Part shown: positions 1-5,839 of the stretch, in pieces
Position numbering within the stretch: position 1 is the first letter of the stretch
Layout of the letters: each line of letters opens with the position of its first letter
Assembly: GCA_903907885.1 (NCBI GenBank)
Contig: CAIVPY010000536.1
Coordinates: 1-6,541 of the forward strand
Origin: an uncultured Bacteroidota bacterium
GTDB lineage: Bacteria; Bacteroidota; Bacteroidia; UKL13-3
Direction: 5' to 3'
DNA: 6,541 bases
Notes under the pieces: generated by a model
Told to the model about the DNA's origin: nothing
Database searches by the model: none
Seen by the model: the letters and a program-made list of their open reading frames with translations, nothing else
Program-made: the position numbers and the translations under genes

Positions 1-2
1 AT

Positions 3-359
3 GGTGGGGTATTTTTAGTTCCAGTTTTAATTGGAACTATTAAAAAAAATTTTATACTTGATAGTGGTGCTGGTGAAGTAAATATATCAAATGAATTGGA
101 ATTGGTACTAAAGCAGAAGGGGGTTATTACAAAAAACGACTACTTGCAAATTGGTTTGTATAGGATTGCGGATGGCTCAGTGCAAGCTTGCAGAAGAGTC
201 AAACTAAAGTCAATCAGTGTTGGAGGTTTTATCGTTAAAAATGTTACTGCCTCAGTCGGTGGCTTTGACACTCCGCTTCTCCTAGGAAAGTCATTTCTAA
301 ATAAATTCAAGAAGTGGACTATTGACAATTCTAATAATAGTTTAATATTGGAGAGATAA
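3..359 (+). CDS. Retropepsin-like (clan AA) aspartic protease, C-terminal part, 5' end outside window
   Basis: The reading frame is open from base 3 to a TAA at 357-359 and gives 118 residues. The start lies upstream of the window; the internal TTG at 96 is not a credible start because the catalytic motif precedes it. Visible residues 20-23 are DSGA, preceded by the hydrophobic strand KKNFIL, which matches the D-[ST]-G-A active site of single-domain retropepsin-like proteases. Near the C-terminus, LLLGKSFLNKF (visible 92-102) is the usual hydrophobic-hydrophobic-Gly flap/helix element, followed by the last strand W-T-I-D-N...SLIL. Such proteins act as homodimers, each contributing one Asp. 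Bacteroidota members are often exported, but any signal peptide here is cut off. The substrate is unknown. Only roughly the first 20-40 residues appear to be missing, judged from typical family length. No convincing terminator follows on this strand. Confidence 0.8.
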   Translation, partial: GGVFLVPVLIGTIKKNFILDSGAGEVNISNELELVLKQKGVITKNDYLQIGLYRIADGSVQACRRVKLKSISVGGFIVKNVTASVGGFDTPLLLGKSFLNKFKKWTIDNSNNSLILER

Positions 360-463
360 ATCTGCCTTACTAATTACAGTATTAAACCTCCGCTCAAAGC
401 GTCACTTGAAAGAACAAATAAGTAAAGTTTGCAAATCACAAATGCTATTTTATCAGTTCATTC

Positions 464-498
464 AAAAAAGAAGAAGTAAAAACCAATTTACTTCTTCT
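464..498 (-). terminator. Intrinsic terminator of the cysteine-rich protein gene
   Basis: Bases 469-480 (AGAAGAAGTAAA) pair perfectly with 487-498 (TTTACTTCTTCT), giving a 12-bp stem with a 6-base loop at 481-486. Read on the minus strand, the stem runs directly into six T residues (469-464). It starts about 24 bases past the stop codon of the 523-945 gene. On the plus strand no T-run follows the stem, so it is assigned to the leftward gene only. The stem is AT-rich, as expected for this genome. Confidence 0.8.
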
Positions 499-522
499 CC
501 TAACAATTAAAACCAAATTACT

Positions 523-945
523 TTATGTTTTGTTGCAATGCTTGGCAGCATTTAAACAGTCTGTAGCGCATTTTTTGCAATGTTCGTTGGTGAATTTCTC
601 GCATTCAATGGCAGATTTTTCGCATGCAGTTACACATTTTGCGCGCATGCTTGCCACATCTTTGCTGTTTGCGCTCATGGCTTTGTTAGCAGCTTTGCAT
701 GCTGCTATGGTTTCTTTACAAAGCTTGATGCAAGTTGTCATTTCAACACCCTTGTCTTTTGAACACATATTCACACATTCGTTGCAAGATTTAATACATG
801 CATTACAAGCAGCTATGCTCTCTTTGTACATTTCATTTTTCACTTCTACTTTTTTACTTCCACCATTCATAGATAATGGTGTTTTGGTGTTTGCCGTCAA
901 TGCTATAAAACAAATGAACGACATCAATACGATTGCTTTTTTCAT
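523..945 (-). CDS. Exported four-helix-bundle copper-binding protein (DUF326 / copper-storage-protein like)
   Basis: The 140-residue product begins with a Sec-type signal peptide (K2, K3, hydrophobic 4-18; likely cleavage near 18-20). The mature part is short, lysine-rich and helical, with 15 cysteines: 47, 50, 54, 57, 61, 72, 76, 83, 104, 108, 115, 123, 126, 130 and 137. They recur as CxxC, CxxxC and C-x6-C spacings, so they fall on one face of each predicted helix. This is the hallmark of DUF326 / Csp proteins, whose four-helix bundle is lined with thiols that hold many Cu(I) ions. From that family knowledge, the likely role is periplasmic copper buffering or storage; metal specificity is not visible in sequence. 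Characterised Csp1 uses a Tat signal, but no twin arginine is seen here. No copper pump, chaperone or regulator gene lies in the window. The ATG at 945 is chosen because it gives the complete signal peptide. The gene stands alone, with its own terminator. Confidence 0.85.
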   Translation of the reverse strand: MKKAIVLMSFICFIALTANTKTPLSMNGGSKKVEVKNEMYKESIAACNACIKSCNECVNMCSKDKGVEMTTCIKLCKETIAACKAANKAMSANSKDVASMRAKCVTACEKSAIECEKFTNEHCKKCATDCLNAAKHCNKT

Positions 946-974
946 GATTGTTTGGTTAATTATTTTTACCGCAA

Positions 975-982
975 CAAAGTTG
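975..982 (-). promoter_or_regulatory. Possible -7 box for the cysteine-rich protein gene
   Basis: Read on the minus strand this is CAACTTTG, one mismatch from the Bacteroidota -7 consensus TAnnTTTG, about 30 bases upstream of the ATG at 945. No convincing -33 TTTG is present at the expected spacing, so the call is tentative. Confidence 0.3.
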
Positions 983-1080
983 AATTCTGCGTATTTCTAA
1001 TTGTTACAGAATAGCGATAGTTGTTATGAAATTTGCTGTATTCATATTGATTTAAATAACTGCCAAGTCGGATTTATTTT

Positions 1081-1124
1081 CCAGTGAACTAATATTATTA
1101 GTTTGGATTGAAAATCCGCACTGG
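1081..1124. repeat. Nested inverted repeats in the divergent intergenic gap, including a 17-base palindrome
   Basis: CCAGTG (1081-1086) is complementary to CACTGG (1119-1124). Inside lie two further inverted repeats. AACTAATATTATTAGTT (1087-1103) has perfect 8-base arms around a single central T. GGATT (1105-1109) pairs with AATCC (1113-1117). The whole can fold as a three-way junction with only two unpaired junction bases (T1104, G1118). A competing pairing exists between CGGATTT (1069-1075) and AAATCCG (1112-1118). The 17-base palindrome alone could be an operator for a dimeric regulator; the whole could be a structured RNA leader or a small repeat element. Function is not known. Confidence 0.5.
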
Positions 1125-1202
1125 CTAGAAGGACTGACATCCTATGAAATGTAATGACCTAAAAATTTCGTTTATAATTCCTTATACTTGAATAAAAAAA
1201 CT

Positions 1203-1418
1203 ATGGAAGCAAACGATAACAATTTCAAAAACCACTTCACCAATAAATTCTTAGAATTTCAGTTAAATGGCTTGGAGGCTTATGCTGCTTATTTAAACCA
1301 ACAAATGATATTATCTAAAGACAAGCCAAATTGGGCTGCATATAAGAGCTATATTGAAAAAGAAATCGTGCGCAATAACAAGAAAATAGAAAGTGTAAAA
1401 GCTAAGTTTAAGGCTTAA
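1203..1418 (+). CDS. Small hypothetical protein, basic and helical
   Basis: This is a 71-residue open frame ending in TAA at 1416-1418. I prefer the ATG at 1203; the frame could start at a TTG at 1188 (five more residues), but ATG is more likely and the sequence before it is A-rich, as is common upstream of Bacteroidota genes. I do not recognise the family. The product has no signal peptide, membrane segment or cysteine. It is rich in Lys, Asn and Glu and looks almost wholly helical: residues 8-36 contain aromatic and leucine positions (F, L, Y) suited to packing, and residues 45-71 form a strongly charged helix ending in repeated lysines. It could be a small adaptor or nucleic-acid-associated protein, but nothing in the sequence establishes that. 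It is transcribed away from the copper-type gene and has no recognisable terminator. The codon composition and amino-acid balance look like real coding sequence. Confidence 0.6.
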   Translation: MEANDNNFKNHFTNKFLEFQLNGLEAYAAYLNQQMILSKDKPNWAAYKSYIEKEIVRNNKKIESVKAKFKA

Positions 1419-1839
1419 TGTCTATTCATCTTATCCAACCTTTATGTTTCGAGCCCCACTTGAGATACAACATTAGCTCATCTTTCTTTTGTATTTACCA
1501 AATCTCAATTAAATGGCACACCTGACTTTGGTGATTATATTCCCAATGGTAAGAGGCATTTCAACCATCACCAACAATTACTTCTGCATCAATGAACCTT
1601 ATTGCTTGATCAAAGACAGAATGATTAGGTTTTTTGAATACATTATTTTACCTATATATCTATCATTGATTGTGTTTAGGATACCACCAATAACTCTGGG
1701 GATTATTTATCAAATAATCGCATCAATTTTTAAGAACAATTATTAAAATGGATAGAAAGCAATTTTAAAACTACTTCGTTTTCTGGTTTAGCTGCTAGAA
1801 ATTATATTGTGAGTTTTTTCGACACTAACGACAAACTTT
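1419..1839. other. Long AT-rich gap without an intact gene
   Basis: All six frames are broken or low in quality here. The longest frame (1513-1746, +) would encode 77 residues rich in Ile, Phe and Tyr, with no recognisable domain and no upstream signal; it is probably a by-product of AT-richness. The right third (about 1680-1847) holds the remnant of a sorting domain described separately. No tRNA, promoter pair or repeat element was recognised. Confidence 0.5.
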
Positions 1840-1847
1840 TAACAAAA
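1680..1847 (+). pseudogene. Possible decayed type IX secretion (Por) C-terminal sorting domain
   Basis: In one frame, the stretch 1734-1847 reads EQLLKWIESNFKTTSFS and then GLAARNYIVSFFDTNDKLL, ending in TKK. This resembles type A sorting domains of type IX-secreted proteins, which have a 'L/GL-x-x-G-x-Y-x-V-x-x-x-D-x-x-G-K-x-x-x-x-K' pattern; the usual glycines are R1797-1799 and D1830-1832 codons here. The same frame continues upstream across a stop at 1731-1733 into TTNNSGDYLSNNRINF and meets another stop at 1677-1679. There is no start codon context and no normal C-terminal end, as the frame runs into the terminator. I infer the tail of a dead secreted-protein gene. It could instead be chance similarity. 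Confidence 0.4.
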
Positions 1848-1877
1848 AAGGGCGAAAATTTTCGCCATTTTTTGTTA
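1840..1877. terminator. Strong intrinsic terminator, symmetrical, at the end of the M3 peptidase gene
   Basis: The arms 1840-1858 and 1859-1877 are complementary over 19 positions with one mismatch (G1850 against A1867). The core is GGCGAAAATTTTCGCC, flanked on both sides by A-runs and T-runs. Either strand therefore gives a GC-containing hairpin followed by a T-tract (TTTTTT at 1868-1873 on plus; 1849-1844 read as T on minus). It lies 3 bases past the peptidase stop codon. It would terminate leftward transcription of the peptidase gene and could also stop rightward transcription from the 1203-1418 side. Confidence 0.9.
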
Positions 1878-1880
1878 TTT

Positions 1881-4007
1881 TTACTTCTTAGCTTTAGCTG
1901 GTAGAGGGAAATTTCTCGAACGCATCAAAGCATCAATTTTAGGGTCACGGCCTCTATATTTTCTATAAGCATCTTCTTGGTCAACGGTATTTCCAATGCT
2001 AAATACGTTATCATACATGCTTTTTGCCACAGCTTTGTCATAAGGTCCTTTTGCTTCAGTAAAAGCCTCGTAGGCATCAGCACTTATAACATCAGCCCAT
2101 AAGTAGCTGTAGTATCCAGCAGCATAATCATCACCCGAGAAAATATGCCCAAATTGAGGAATGCGATGGCGCATAACAATCTCAGAAGGCATCTGCAATT
2201 TTGTTAAGGTTTCTTTTTCAAATGCTTTAGGATTAATAGGAGCTTCGCCTGCCAAATGCAGTTTCATATCTACTAAAGAACTAGAAAGTGTTTCAACCGA
2301 TGAAAATCCTTCGTTGAAAGTAGCTGCTCTATCAATTCGTTCAACTAAACTTTGTGGTATTGGTTCATTGGTTTTGTAGTGCAATGCAAATTGCTTCAAC
2401 ACTTCTGGTGTGGCCAACCAACGCTCAAGTATCTGCGAAGGAAACTCAACATAATCACGGGCTACTGAAGTGCCCGAAAGACTGGGATAAGTAACATCTG
2501 AACAAAGACCATGCAAGGCGTGTCCAAACTCATGAAATAATGTGCTGGCATCTTCCCAAGAAATCAACAAAGGTTCGCCTTCGGCACCTTTTATAAAATT
2601 ACAATTGTTAGAAACGATGGTTAACACGCCTCCATCCAATTTAGATTGGTCTCTGTAGGCATTCATCCAAGCACCTGAGCGCTTGCCTGACCGGGCGTAA
2701 GGATCGAAATACCACAAGCCAATTGCCTTGTTAGTGGTTTTGTTTAATACCTCCCAAACACGCACATCAGGGTGGTAAACGGGTACATCAAGCACTTGTT
2801 TAAACGATAAATTGAACAACTCACCCGCTACCCAAAACATACCCTCTCTCAATTTCTCAAGTTGTAGGTATTGTTTCACCTCGTTTTGGTCCAAGTCGTA
2901 TTTGGCTTTTCTTACTTTTTCAGTATAATACCGATAATCCCATGGAGAAATTTTAAAATTGCCACCTTCGCTTTGTACCATTTGCTGCATGCTTGCTACA
3001 TCATTTTTTACTTGAGCAATTGCAGGTTTCCAAACTGCTTCCATCAAGGCAATGGTGCGTTCTGGATTTTTTGCCATGGTATTGGATAAACTCCAATGAG
3101 CAAAGGTTGGAAAGCCTAATAGCTTAGCTTTTTGCGCTCTCAATTTTAGTATTTGCACCAATGTTGAGTTGTTATCATTAGCATTACCATTGTCTCCACG
3201 TTTAACAAATATTTCCCAAGCTTTTTGCCTTAAATCCCTGCGATTTGAAAAGGTTAAAAATGGTTCGATTGAAGAACGTGTATTTGAAATCACACCCATC
3301 ACAGAAAGATTTTTTTCTTTAGCCTGCGCCATGGCAGCCGATTTAATTTCAGATGGCAATCCATCAAAATCCGCTTCGCCTTTCAGTTCCACATATTGGT
3401 TATGCTCTTCGGCCAACAAGTTTTGGCTAAATTTTGTAAACAAACCAGCTAGTTTTTGGTTGATAGCACTTAGCTTTTCTTTGCTCTTAGCATCAGCCCT
3501 AGCGCCCTCACGAACAAAGTTTGTATAATACAACCAAACAAGCCTTTGCTGTTCAGCATTTAGTTTTTTTGTTTCGGGTGAAGTATAAATTTTCTCAATG
3601 CGTTGAAACAACTTCTTGTTTTGAAATACTTTGTTTGATACGGCATAAATCAGAGGCGTCATTTCGGTTTCAATAGGCTCAAATTCTGCACTATTCATAT
3701 TGCTTGAGTAAATTCCAAATACGGCCATTACACGAGATAGTGTTTTACCTGAACGCTCAAGTTCTAGAATGGTGTTTTCAAAATTAGGTGTTTGGGCATT
3801 GTTAGCTATGGCATCTATTTCGTCAAGTTTCTCTTTTATGGCGATTTCAATAGCTGGTTTTATATTCGATATTTTATACTCGTTGAATGCAGGCACACCA
3901 CCATACGGTCCTGACCATTTTTCTAACAAAGGATTGTCTGCTGGGCTTTGTGCGTTAGCAGAAAGTAATCTTGTGCTTATCATTAAGGCTGTGATAATTT
4001 TTTTCAT
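1881..4007 (-). CDS. dcp: Exported M3-family zinc metallopeptidase, peptidyl-dipeptidase Dcp type
   Basis: The 708-residue product is full length for bacterial M3 peptidases (about 680-710). Residues 1-19 form a signal peptide (K2, K3, hydrophobic stretch, A17-N18-A19 before Q20), although Arg13 interrupts the hydrophobic core. Residues 20-240 are the helical N-terminal region and about 240-700 the catalytic M3 domain. The zinc site is H492-E-F-G-H496, with the third ligand E521 in DYVEFPSQ. The substrate-binding and transition-state residues are in the C-terminal segment FGH621...Y628...Y632-Y633-S-Y635-LW, as in thimet oligopeptidase and Dcp. All key residues are present, so activity is expected. 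Dcp enzymes remove C-terminal dipeptides from oligopeptides; with export, the likely role is peptide scavenging in the periplasm. The closely related oligopeptidase A (PrlC) is normally cytosolic, so the signal peptide favours Dcp. Its own promoter lies just upstream, and a strong terminator follows the stop. Confidence 0.92.
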   Translation of the reverse strand: MKKIITALMISTRLLSANAQSPADNPLLEKWSGPYGGVPAFNEYKISNIKPAIEIAIKEKLDEIDAIANNAQTPNFENTILELERSGKTLSRVMAVFGIYSSNMNSAEFEPIETEMTPLIYAVSNKVFQNKKLFQRIEKIYTSPETKKLNAEQQRLVWLYYTNFVREGARADAKSKEKLSAINQKLAGLFTKFSQNLLAEEHNQYVELKGEADFDGLPSEIKSAAMAQAKEKNLSVMGVISNTRSSIEPFLTFSNRRDLRQKAWEIFVKRGDNGNANDNNSTLVQILKLRAQKAKLLGFPTFAHWSLSNTMAKNPERTIALMEAVWKPAIAQVKNDVASMQQMVQSEGGNFKISPWDYRYYTEKVRKAKYDLDQNEVKQYLQLEKLREGMFWVAGELFNLSFKQVLDVPVYHPDVRVWEVLNKTTNKAIGLWYFDPYARSGKRSGAWMNAYRDQSKLDGGVLTIVSNNCNFIKGAEGEPLLISWEDASTLFHEFGHALHGLCSDVTYPSLSGTSVARDYVEFPSQILERWLATPEVLKQFALHYKTNEPIPQSLVERIDRAATFNEGFSSVETLSSSLVDMKLHLAGEAPINPKAFEKETLTKLQMPSEIVMRHRIPQFGHIFSGDDYAAGYYSYLWADVISADAYEAFTEAKGPYDKAVAKSMYDNVFSIGNTVDQEDAYRKYRGRDPKIDALMRSRNFPLPAKAKK

Positions 4008-4026
4008 GAAATAAAACTTAAGAAGA

Positions 4027-4034
4027 CAAATATA
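4027..4034 (-). promoter_or_regulatory. -7 promoter box of the M3 peptidase gene
   Basis: Read on the minus strand the sequence is TATATTTG, an exact match to the Bacteroidota -7 consensus TAnnTTTG, about 20 bases upstream of the ATG at 4007. This predicts a very short leader. Only a weak T-rich -33 candidate (minus strand, around 4052-4057) is seen. Two CTTAAG hexamers (4017-4022 and 4045-4050) flank the box; their significance is unclear. Confidence 0.55.
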
Positions 4035-4077
4035 TGTAATTCGCCTTAAGAGAAAAGTTGAGTATTTTTAGGTTTTG

Positions 4078-4914
4078 TTAGTTCAACAAGATATTGTCGA
4101 TTAGCCTAACATCTCCACAATGTACAGCAGCAAGAGCCACCACCTTTGTAATTGAATTTCCTATTGGCTCCAAATTATTGGCATTTACTATATCCAAGTA
4201 TTCAATTGATAGCAAACTGCTAGTAGCAATAATTTGTTTAGCTTCTTCAATCAATTTTCTTAAATCCTTTGGGCTATAGTTTACTTTTATATGGTTTAAA
4301 GCTTTGTAAATCAATAATGCTGATATTTTTTCAGTTTCGTTAAGTCGTAAATTTCGACTGCTCAAGGCTAATCCACTTTCTTCGCGCAAAATGGGGCAAA
4401 TATTTAATTCAATTTGTGGGAATTTCCTCTTAATCAACTCGGCCACCACCATGCACTGTTGGTAATCCTTTTGACCAAAAAAGCTTTTATTGGGTTTGAC
4501 AATATCAAACAGGCTAGCCACCACAGTTATTACACCATCAAAATGCCCAGGTCGATGCAAACCCTCAAAAACCCTAACTACCTGGCCATAATCTTCTTCG
4601 TTTTTCAGCAAACCATCGGGATATATTTGAGCCACATTTGGGTGAAAAAGAACATCACAGCCATTTTCGAGCAAGAGTTTCATATCGTTCTCCAACAAGC
4701 GAGGGTAATTCTCCAAATCGCTGGGGTTGTTAAATTGGGTGGGATTAACAAAAATGCTGCAAATGGTAATTTCGCATAATTTCTTTGATTGTTTAATCAA
4801 AGAAATATGTCCTTGGTGTAAAGCACCCATAGTAGGAACAAAACCAATTGTTTTTGTGGGCTTAATCTCTCGAATATAAGCACTTAAATCATTAACAGTA
4901 GTAAAGCTTATCAC
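4078..4914 (-). CDS. panC: Pantothenate synthetase (pantoate--beta-alanine ligase)
   Basis: The enzyme joins pantoate and beta-alanine with ATP, via a pantoyl-adenylate intermediate, in the last step of vitamin B5 synthesis in the cytosol. The 278-residue length is normal for the family. Diagnostic motifs are all present: PTMGALHQGH (27-36) with the two ATP-binding histidines H33 and H36, FVNPTQF (55-61), EGLHRPGHFDGV (117-128) for pantoate binding, FGQKDYQ (146-152), and the KMSKS-equivalent loop LSSRN (184-188). The C-terminal domain ends in DVRLIDN. The start is a GTG at 4914; upstream in frame only ATT and ATA occur before a TAA at 4927-4929, and the N-terminus MISFTTVNDL aligns with the usual family start, so GTG is accepted. 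The gene is divergent from the GT5-like gene and is followed after 70 bases by the peptidase gene. The usual partner panD is not in the window. Confidence 0.97.
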   Translation of the reverse strand: MISFTTVNDLSAYIREIKPTKTIGFVPTMGALHQGHISLIKQSKKLCEITICSIFVNPTQFNNPSDLENYPRLLENDMKLLLENGCDVLFHPNVAQIYPDGLLKNEEDYGQVVRVFEGLHRPGHFDGVITVVASLFDIVKPNKSFFGQKDYQQCMVVAELIKRKFPQIELNICPILREESGLALSSRNLRLNETEKISALLIYKALNHIKVNYSPKDLRKLIEEAKQIIATSSLLSIEYLDIVNANNLEPIGNSITKVVALAAVHCGDVRLIDNILLN

Positions 4915-4994
4915 AATTATGCTTGATTAGTAAGGTATTGCATGTTTTGTTCAACATTTTTTTGGCAAATATTAAACATTCCATTAACATTTCG

Positions 4995-5002
4995 TAAATT
5001 TG
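4995..5002 (+). promoter_or_regulatory. -7 promoter box of the GT5-like / DUF4270 gene pair
   Basis: TAAATTTG matches the Bacteroidota -7 consensus TAnnTTTG exactly and lies 18 bases before the ATG at 5021, giving a leader of roughly 10-15 bases. A TTTG at 4961-4964 is too far upstream (30 bases) to be a normal -33 box. The same gap must also hold the panC promoter; the best minus-strand candidate is AATATTTG (4973-4966), with one mismatch and about 50 bases from the GTG. Confidence 0.55.
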
Positions 5003-5020
5003 TACCCCAAATAATTTATT

Positions 5021-5839
5021 ATGGCCAGAAAAAAAGTATTGTTCATTTCTTCAGAAATGACTCCTTTTCTTCAAGTGACTAATGTAGGAGACCTAGCACG
5101 TAGGTTGCCTCAAGCCATTCAGGAAAAAGACAATGAAATTAGAGTGTTGATGCCAAGATTCGGCTGTATTAACGAAAGACGTAACCGACTTCACGAAGTA
5201 GTTAGGCTATCAGGAATTAATATTACGATTGACGACAACGATAACCCTCTAACTATCAAGGTGGCATCTCTTCAGGAAGCTAAAATGCAAGTTTATTTCT
5301 TGGATAATGAAGACTATTTTCACCGTAAATTCGTTTACACAGACGAGAAAAACGCTTTCTTTGATGACAATGATGAGAGAACTATTTTCTTTTGTAAAGG
5401 AGCTTTAGAAACTGTTAAAAAACTAGGTTGGCAGCCAGATATCATTCACTGCCAAGGCTGGATGACTAGTTTGATACCACTTTATTTGAAAACTATATAC
5501 AAAGACGAACCTGTTTTTAGAAATGCAAAAGTGGTTTATTCTGTTTTCGAAAATCAGTTTGAAGAAAATTTAGGTAAAGACTTTGCCCGCAAGGCTAGTT
5601 TGAACACAATAGATTCAAAACAAGTTGTTTCTTTAGGCAAATCGGATAGTGCAGGTCTTTATATTACAGGCATAACTCATGCTGATGCTGTAGTTAGAGC
5701 TAGTGTTGATATTGATGTTGAAGTGTCTAAATTTATGAAAAAACAAAAAGGTAAAATCATATTGGAACACAATGATAGTGAGCAATATGCCGATGCTTAT
5801 ATTGAACTATATGATACTTTACTGCAAAGGCAAAATTAA
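5021..5839 (+). CDS. Short glycogen/starch synthase-like protein (GT5 N-terminal domain only), probably not catalytic
   Basis: The 272-residue product matches the N-terminal Rossmann half of GT5 glycogen/starch synthases. Residues 5-30 (VLFISSEMTPFL, then VGDLARRLP) align with the SEM-x-P-x-x-KTGGL-x-D-V region, 43-47 are LMPRF, 89-93 are the strand QVYFL, and 139-154 (PDIIHCQGWM...LIPL) align with PDVVHAHDWHTGLAP. Full enzymes are about 470-500 residues; the whole C-terminal GT-B domain, with its ExGG nucleotide-sugar site, is absent. The ADP-glucose-binding KxGG motif is Q18-V-T-N21, HDWH is QGWM, and the HN of the next strand (TVHN) is replaced (S174-V-F-E). I therefore infer it does not synthesise glycogen and may be structural, sugar-sensing or regulatory. 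Automated pipelines would call it glgA; I do not assign the symbol. To my knowledge, short GT5-like genes next to panC and DUF4270 genes recur in Bacteroidota, which argues for a real gene, not a truncation. Confidence 0.85.
   Translation: MARKKVLFISSEMTPFLQVTNVGDLARRLPQAIQEKDNEIRVLMPRFGCINERRNRLHEVVRLSGINITIDDNDNPLTIKVASLQEAKMQVYFLDNEDYFHRKFVYTDEKNAFFDDNDERTIFFCKGALETVKKLGWQPDIIHCQGWMTSLIPLYLKTIYKDEPVFRNAKVVYSVFENQFEENLGKDFARKASLNTIDSKQVVSLGKSDSAGLYITGITHADAVVRASVDIDVEVSKFMKKQKGKIILEHNDSEQYADAYIELYDTLLQRQN

Noticed and set aside
391..401. Small hairpin CGCT-CAA-AGCG after the aspartic protease gene as a terminator
   Set aside because: The stem is only 4 bp and no T-run follows.
530..1000. 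156-residue open frame on the plus strand opposite the cysteine-rich gene
   Set aside because: It is the antisense shadow of the DUF326-type gene; its hydrophobic, cysteine- and alanine-rich content mirrors the repeated Cys/Ala/Lys codons of the real gene.
1062..1125. Possible tRNA-like cloverleaf in the divergent gap
   Set aside because: There is no 7-bp acceptor stem, no 7-base anticodon loop and no T-loop consensus; the right hairpin has a 3-base loop. It is reported as a folded repeat only.
1183..1190. TATACTTG as a -7 promoter box for the small hypothetical gene
   Set aside because: It has one mismatch, no -33 partner at normal spacing, and would leave a leader of only a few bases before the ATG at 1203.
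1513..1746. 77-residue open frame on the plus strand with hydrophobic segments
   Set aside because: The composition (Ile, Phe, Tyr, Asn) is that expected from AT-rich non-coding DNA, no family is recognisable, and the better coding signal in the right part of this stretch is in another, broken frame.
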